From Deinococcus piscis (GTDB lineage Bacteria > Deinococcota > Deinococci > Deinococcales > Deinococcaceae), in the NCBI RefSeq assembly GCF_014653275.1, contig NZ_BNAL01000055.1, forward strand, positions 1-10,001: a stretch of DNA of 10,001 nucleotides. Reading direction: 5' to 3'. Under the pieces are notes generated by a model. It made no database searches, was not told where the DNA came from, and saw only the letters and a program-made list of their open reading frames with translations. Shown here one piece after another: positions 6,725 through 10,001 of this stretch. The first letter of the stretch is position 1. Every line of letters begins with the position of its first letter. Made by a program: the position numbers and the translations under genes.

Positions 6725-7228
6725 CTAATGCTTTTTCTTCTTCGGACGGTTCTTCGCCACGTTCGCCGCTTTACGCTCCGCTTTCTCGCGGACCAGGCAC
6801 TCATAGAAGGCTTGGTGGGTACCAGCGGGCAACAGCAGGTTCGCTCCTTGGTGTGTTTCACTCACTCCAGCGCGGGGCAAGCCTTGGGGATGGGCAGGGT
6901 CGCCCGTTTCCGGGTTAGGGTCGGGCAAAGGCCCGGTGGGCGGGAGGTAGAGGGGGTCGGGCCGGTGGCTCATGGGCCAAATATGCTCTTGCGTAAGACG
7001 TGGCTGCAGTGCCAAGAACTACATGATGCTTAATGTGCGGTGGGTGCAGAGGGAACAGATTTTCGGCGGCACGACGTGAGTAAAGACGCTTGGGTCGTGA
7101 ATGTCCGCGTTGCTGGCGTTGTACCGAGCGGCCCAGTAGCTCAGGCTTGTGAAGCTGCTGTGGTCATAGAACGAGTGGGGCATGTGAGCGGCTTTGTCAA
7201 TAACAATTCTGTCAAGGATATCGGTCAT
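6725..7228 (-). pseudogene. Unrecognised gene with an in-frame stop (probably decayed)
   Basis: A - strand frame runs from ATG at 7228 to TAG at 6725, broken by one in-frame TAG at 7021-7019 after 69 codons. The part beyond the stop could restart at TTG 7015 (96 residues) or ATG 6973. Codons on both sides favour G/C at the third position (GAC, ATC, CAC, AGC, CTG), and the antisense frame looks like a shadow, so this strand was probably coding. The first part includes HSFYDHSSFTSLSYWAARYN. The second has a proline-rich segment and a very basic tail ending NRPKKKKH. I recognise no family. Either one gene was broken by a nonsense mutation, or two small genes abut. The start lies next to the decayed CRISPR repeat, so the 5' end may also be lost. 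Confidence 0.35.
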
Positions 7229-7230
7229 GT

Positions 7231-7257
7231 ACTGCCCACCCGAAGGCAGGCAGAAAC
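7231..7257 (-). repeat. Decayed terminal CRISPR repeat (leader-distal end)
   Basis: These 27 bases match the last 27 of the 37-base repeat (+ strand reading) with one change, A to G at 7241. The remaining ten bases, expected at 7221-7230 as GTTTCAATCC, are replaced by unrelated sequence. Read on the - strand, the repeat has lost its 3' end, the usual decay of the last repeat in an array. This places the leader at the opposite, right-hand end. Confidence 0.9.
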
Positions 7258-8261
7258 GTACTGGGCGGCCTGTTCGTTCTAGGATTTTTGGCGTTTCAAT
7301 CCACTGCCCACCCAAAGGCAGGCAGAAACGCAGGGTGCCGAGCGTGGTGAGATGCAGGAGAAGTTTCAATCCACTGCCCACCCAAAGGCAGGCAGAAACA
7401 CGGACGTTATTTCCGCGTCCATTGTGGACGGTGGCGTTTCAATCCACTGCCCACCCAAAGGCAGGCAGAAACGGGATTGGAAGTGCAGCATGAGCGCCCT
7501 GAAGCTGTTTCAATCCACTGCCCACCCAAAGGCAGGCAGAAACACACCCTAGCTTTCGTGGCTACTCTAGGATATGTAAGTTTCAATCCACTGCCCACCC
7601 AAAGGCAGGCAGAAACCTATGTGGTGACGGTGCCGCCCTACACCCTTCAGGTTTCAATCCACTGCCCACCCAAAGGCAGGCAGAAACACGGACGCTGAGG
7701 CCCAATTGCTGGCCCAGGAGTTGTTTCAATCCACTGCCCACCCAAAGGCAGGCAGAAACATATACCCGTTTCGGTCAAAAAACAGGTATGGGCGGTTTCA
7801 ATCCACTGCCCACCCAAAGGCAGGCAGAAACAGGCTCCAGACATGTTCACCGCTTCGGCCAGCGCCTGTTTCAATCCACTGCCCACCCAAAGGCAGGCAG
7901 AAACCTCATCGGCTTTCGCCACTTTTTCCGTGGCATCCTGTTTCAATCCACTGCCCACCCAAAGGCAGGCAGAAACCACCTGCGGGCGGCCCCCTACCCC
8001 TACGCCGACGTTTCAATCCACTGCCCACCCAAAGGCAGGCAGAAACGCAATTCACAAGGGCAACCTAAAGGACGCTTGGCACGTTTCAATCCACTGCCCA
8101 CCCAAAGGCAGGCAGAAACTGACCAAGTCGCTGAGCTTTAAGCCCATGTACGTGTTTCAATCCACTGCCCACCCAAAGGCAGGCAGAAACTCAACCCCCT
8201 CGACTATCAGGACACCGGCACCCAGTTTCAATCCACTGCCCACCCAAAGGCAGGCAGAAAC

Positions 8262-8401
8262 GCGGTCCAGGCTCACGCTCACGGCGCTCGGCAGGTTTCA
8301 ATCCACTGCCCACCCAAAGGCAGGCAGAAACGCGGTCCAGGCTCACGCTCACGGCGCTCGGCAGGTTTCAATCCACTGCCCACCCAAAGGCAGGCAGAAA
8401 C
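8262..8401 (-). repeat. Duplicated spacer-repeat unit in the CRISPR array
   Basis: The 33-base spacer at 8262-8294 (starts GCGGTCCAGG, ends GCTCGGCAG) recurs exactly at 8332-8364. With the adjoining repeat it makes two identical 70-base units in tandem. They are the second and third spacers counted from the leader. All other spacers in the array differ. Confidence 0.97.
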
Positions 8402-8473
8402 GCCGTCACCAACGGGCGGCGCACCCGCGCAGAGAAGTTTCAATCCACTGCCCACCCAAAGGCAGGCAGAAAC

Positions 8474-8648
8474 AGTTCGCCTCCAGAACGTGTTCCAGAC
8501 GGCTCCCCAGAGCCAGTTTGCGCGAACATCGCGCCGAAGTCCATACACCGGCACCTTTTGGGATATGGAGTTGTCATGCACCGCGTCCCAGAGGGACTTT
8601 GGGAGTGGCGCGAACCCCCCGGAGTTTTTCCGGCGCACCACGTTCGCG
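8474..8648 (-). promoter_or_regulatory. CRISPR leader region
   Basis: These 175 bases between the first repeat and the cas2 stop hold no gene. Four inverted repeats are present: 8501-8514 (GGCTC/GAGCC), 8520-8534 (GCGCGA/TCGCGC), 8585-8597 (GTCCC/GGGAC) and 8619-8633 (CCGGA/TCCGG). The last is nested inside a wider GCGCGAAC (8608-8615) / GTTCGCGC (8642-8649) pair. GCGCGAAC also occurs at 8520-8527. Leaders hold the array promoter and the signals for new spacer insertion. I could not identify a clear -35/-10 pair on the - strand. Confidence 0.75.
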
Positions 8649-8649
8649 C
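8608..8649 (-). repeat. Compound inverted repeat directly after cas2
   Basis: GCGCGAAC at 8608-8615 and GTTCGCGC at 8642-8649 are perfect 8-base complements. They enclose a second hairpin, CCGGA / TCCGG (8619-8633). The outer arm begins at the last base of the cas2 TAG. In - strand RNA this would fold just after the stop codon, but no T-run follows, so it is not a standard intrinsic terminator. It may slow or end the cas transcript, or act as a leader element. Confidence 0.7.
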
Positions 8650-8942
8650 TACAGAATCAGTGGCTCATTAAAGTCTAGGTATTTGTCTACGCCGTGCGCC
8701 TCCACGAACTTTTCGCGGGGCTGGCGCAGGCGGTAGAGGCGGATGCTGTCCTCGGTCACGTCCATAGCGTTCAGCAGCTTCTCGCGCATCTGAAGCAGTT
8801 GAACGTCAGTCACACTGACTTCGAAGACGCTGTTCTGGACGCGCTGCCCATGCGCGACACAGATTTTTGCGACCCGGCGCAGGCGGCGGCGTCCGCCCTC
8901 TGTTTCGGTCTTGACGTCGTAGCAAATCAGCAAGTCAATCAT
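8649..8942 (-). CDS. cas2: CRISPR-associated protein Cas2, type I-C-like
   Basis: Cas2 is the dimeric core that holds two Cas1 dimers in the spacer-integration complex. The 97 residues have the ferredoxin-like opening LLICYDV with Asp9, the [10 protein letters not shown] block, then [13 protein letters not shown], and end in the LDFNEPLIL tail. This matches the Cas2 form found with type I-C systems and the usual length of about 96 residues. The ATG at 8942 has GAGGAG just upstream, and only 9 bases separate it from the cas1 stop, so the two are co-transcribed. The array leader begins directly after the TAG. The gene appears complete. The subtype rests on remembered family similarity. Confidence 0.95.
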   Translation of the reverse strand: MIDLLICYDVKTETEGGRRRLRRVAKICVAHGQRVQNSVFEVSVTDVQLLQMREKLLNAMDVTEDSIRLYRLRQPREKFVEAHGVDKYLDFNEPLIL

Positions 8943-8951
8943 CGGTGCTCC

Positions 8952-9905
8952 TCAGCGGTGCAGATACGGCGGGTAATGGGGCCTGTCGCCGCGCAGATGC
9001 TGGGCCAGCAGGCGGGCCTGAACATGCGGAATGAGGCCCAGCGGTGTTTTGCGGGCCGTGAGGGGGTGCGTCACCTCTTCCTTCTTGCGCTCGGTGAGGT
9101 GTGAGAGGATCAGCTTACGGGCGTCTTCCCTGATGGTCACGGTATTGCCCTCGTGCAGCACGAAGTCGCGCGGCGTGAGTTGCTGCCGGTTGATCAGGGT
9201 GATGATGGCGCGGTCGGCGGTCACAGGCCGCAGTTCTTCCATCAGATCAAGGGCAAGGCTGCTGCGGCCAGGGCGCAGGGCGTGCAAAAAGCCGACCTGT
9301 GGGTCGAGACCCACCGACTGGCACGCCGAGGCGCAGTCGTTCGCCAGCACGGTGTACACAAAGTTCAGCAGCGAGTTGATGGGGTCGCGGGCGGGCCTGC
9401 GGGTGCGCTCGGTGAGCCAGAAGAAATCCCGGTTCTGCCGCAGCATCAGCGGAAACACTTCCCAGTAGATGCGGGCGGCGGTGCCCTCGATACCGCGCAC
9501 CTCGTCCACCGTCTCGGCCAGGGGGAGGCAGCCGATCTGGGCATTGATTTCCTTGGCGGCCTGGCGCAGCAATGCCGGGTCATCGTTCAGCGCTTCACGC
9601 GCCGAGCGCATCAGCGTCTGCTTCTGGTTCTGAAGTTTCCCGGCAGCAAAAAAGCGCGACACGGCCAGCGTCTTTTCGGTATCGCACGCGCAGCCGTGCT
9701 GGGCCACCCGCAGCAGCACGTTTCCGCTGACCGGCGTTTCGGTGCGGGCCATGAAGCGGCCGTATTCGGTCAGCCACGTCACGGGCTTGTGGTCGCGGGC
9801 CAGGCGGTGAATCAGGAAGGGCGTCATCATCACGTTGCCGAACACCACCAGACTTTCCACGTGGTGCAGCGGAATCATCACGGGCGGGCGGTCATCAGCT
9901 TCCAC
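8952..9905 (-). CDS. cas1: CRISPR-associated endonuclease Cas1, type I-C-like; 5' end uncertain
   Basis: Cas1 is the integrase that inserts new spacers at the leader end of the array, working with Cas2. From the GTG at 9905 there are 317 residues. They include [13 protein letters not shown] near the start and [19 protein letters not shown] with metal-ligand Glu140. [20 protein letters not shown] follows, with His208 and the Asp220/Glu223 acidic cluster, and the tail is [18 protein letters not shown]. Type I-C Cas1 is usually about 340 residues. Similarity continues upstream of the GTG ([13 protein letters not shown], codons up to 9938). The frame stays open for 29 codons to a TAA at 9995-9993, with no ATG, GTG or TTG between. 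The normal first 15 or so residues (the LLNTLYVTTP-type start) are not visible. The gene may start at GTG 9905, or its 5' end may be disrupted. Confidence 0.9.
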   Translation of the reverse strand: MEADDRPPVMIPLHHVESLVVFGNVMMTPFLIHRLARDHKPVTWLTEYGRFMARTETPVSGNVLLRVAQHGCACDTEKTLAVSRFFAAGKLQNQKQTLMRSAREALNDDPALLRQAAKEINAQIGCLPLAETVDEVRGIEGTAARIYWEVFPLMLRQNRDFFWLTERTRRPARDPINSLLNFVYTVLANDCASACQSVGLDPQVGFLHALRPGRSSLALDLMEELRPVTADRAIITLINRQQLTPRDFVLHEGNTVTIREDARKLILSHLTERKKEEVTHPLTARKTPLGLIPHVQARLLAQHLRGDRPHYPPYLHR

Positions 9906-9945
9906 GCGGATGTTGTCATCTTTCAGGTGCAGGTGGTAGTGGTAC

Positions 9946-10001
9946 GGAAAATCCTTCAGGCTACGTTCGAAGATTCCGTAGCTGCAAGCAGTTTAACCCA
10001 G
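9946..10001 (-). other. Sequence unlike Cas1 at the cas1 5' end; possible insertion boundary
   Basis: Upstream of the last Cas1-like codons the - strand no longer reads like a Cas1 N-terminus in any frame. One other - strand frame is open from the window edge to a TAG at 9963-9961, reading [12 protein letters not shown]. It could be the tail of a gene such as a transposase, with CCTGAAGGATTTTCC as a possible element end before cas1. I cannot identify an element. A diverged or frameshifted cas1 start, or the end of cas4, remains possible. Confidence 0.25.

Larger units (their letters stand above)
7231..8473 (-). CRISPR. CRISPR array, 17 perfect repeats plus one decayed, 17 spacers
   Basis: The 37-base repeat starts GTTTCAATCC and ends GGCAGAAAC on the + strand. 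It occurs without change at starts 7293, 7363, 7436, 7507, 7580, 7651, 7723, 7795, 7868, 7940, 8010, 8083, 8154, 8225, 8295, 8365 and 8437. Spacers are 33-36 bases. On the - strand the repeat ends GTGGATTGAAAC, the end typical of type I-C repeats, whose last bases form the crRNA 5' handle. A hairpin CTGCCTGCC / GGGTGGGCAG, about 9 pairs with two G-U wobbles and a TTTG loop, forms only in - strand RNA. Transcription therefore runs leftward from the leader next to cas2. The spacers at 8262-8294 and 8332-8364 are identical. Type I-C repeats are commonly about 32 bases, so 37 is long. Confidence 0.98.

Noticed and set aside
7407..7979. Several - strand frames with recurring GGQWIET-like peptides
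   Set aside because: The peptide is the 37-base CRISPR repeat translated; no separate coding signal exists.
7843..8736. Long + strand reading frame (297 codons) across the CRISPR array
   Set aside because: It is a translation of repeats and spacers. Every cycle gives the same repeat peptide, and the frame continues into the leader.
8694..9468. + strand frames over cas2 and cas1
   Set aside because: They are antisense shadows of well-supported cas genes.

Overview
The window is high-GC bacterial DNA with tightly packed genes, ATGA-type overlaps and AGGAGG ribosome binding sites. A Deinococcus-like host is my best guess from composition, the lipoprotein form of the binding protein and the gene mix, but nothing here fixes the taxon. 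It divides into a ribose-uptake operon (about 300-6190, + strand), a junction with a partial tRNA gene (about 6400-6640), a decayed accessory stretch (6640-7230) and a type I-C-like CRISPR module (7221-10001, - strand).

Ribose operon. A sigma70-like promoter (TTGACA, 17 bp, TATGTT) overlaps downstream with a LacI-type palindrome centred on CG. Behind it lie a LacI-family repressor, ribokinase rbsK, ribose pyranase rbsD, the double ATPase rbsA, the permease rbsC and the lipoprotein binding protein rbsB. The first five genes overlap each other by 1-26 bases, and rbsB follows after 34 bases with its own strong ribosome binding site. RbsB captures ribose outside the cell, RbsC and RbsA import it, RbsD equilibrates its ring forms and RbsK makes ribose-5-phosphate. 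The repressor is first in its own operon, so it probably controls itself.

Junction. On the - strand at 6426-6473 lies the 3' part of a tRNA-Arg(UCU): inner anticodon stem, anticodon loop, T arm, 3' acceptor strand and CCA. There is no matching D arm or 5' acceptor strand. A two-sided hairpin terminator follows the CCA end. This is the pattern left where an integrative element enters a tRNA gene. About 140 bases to the right are three copies of GTTGGGCAC/T at an exact 11-base period, which look like integrase arm-type sites. I infer that everything right of about 6474, including the CRISPR module, may lie on an integrated island. The integrase gene itself is not in the window.

CRISPR module. 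There are seventeen identical 37-base repeats plus one decayed terminal repeat, with 17 spacers of 33-36 bases. A structured leader lies between the array and cas2, and cas2 is followed by cas1, both on the - strand. The repeat's 3' end on that strand (GTGGATTGAAAC), its strand-specific hairpin, the decayed left-end repeat and the position of the cas genes all say that the array is transcribed leftward from a leader at 8474-8648. Two neighbouring spacers near the leader are identical. The cas1 reading frame has no usual start codon in its N-terminal region, and sequence unlike Cas1 begins at about 9950, so the adaptation operon may be interrupted there. Interference genes (cas3, cas5, cas8c, cas7, cas4) would be expected beyond the right edge.
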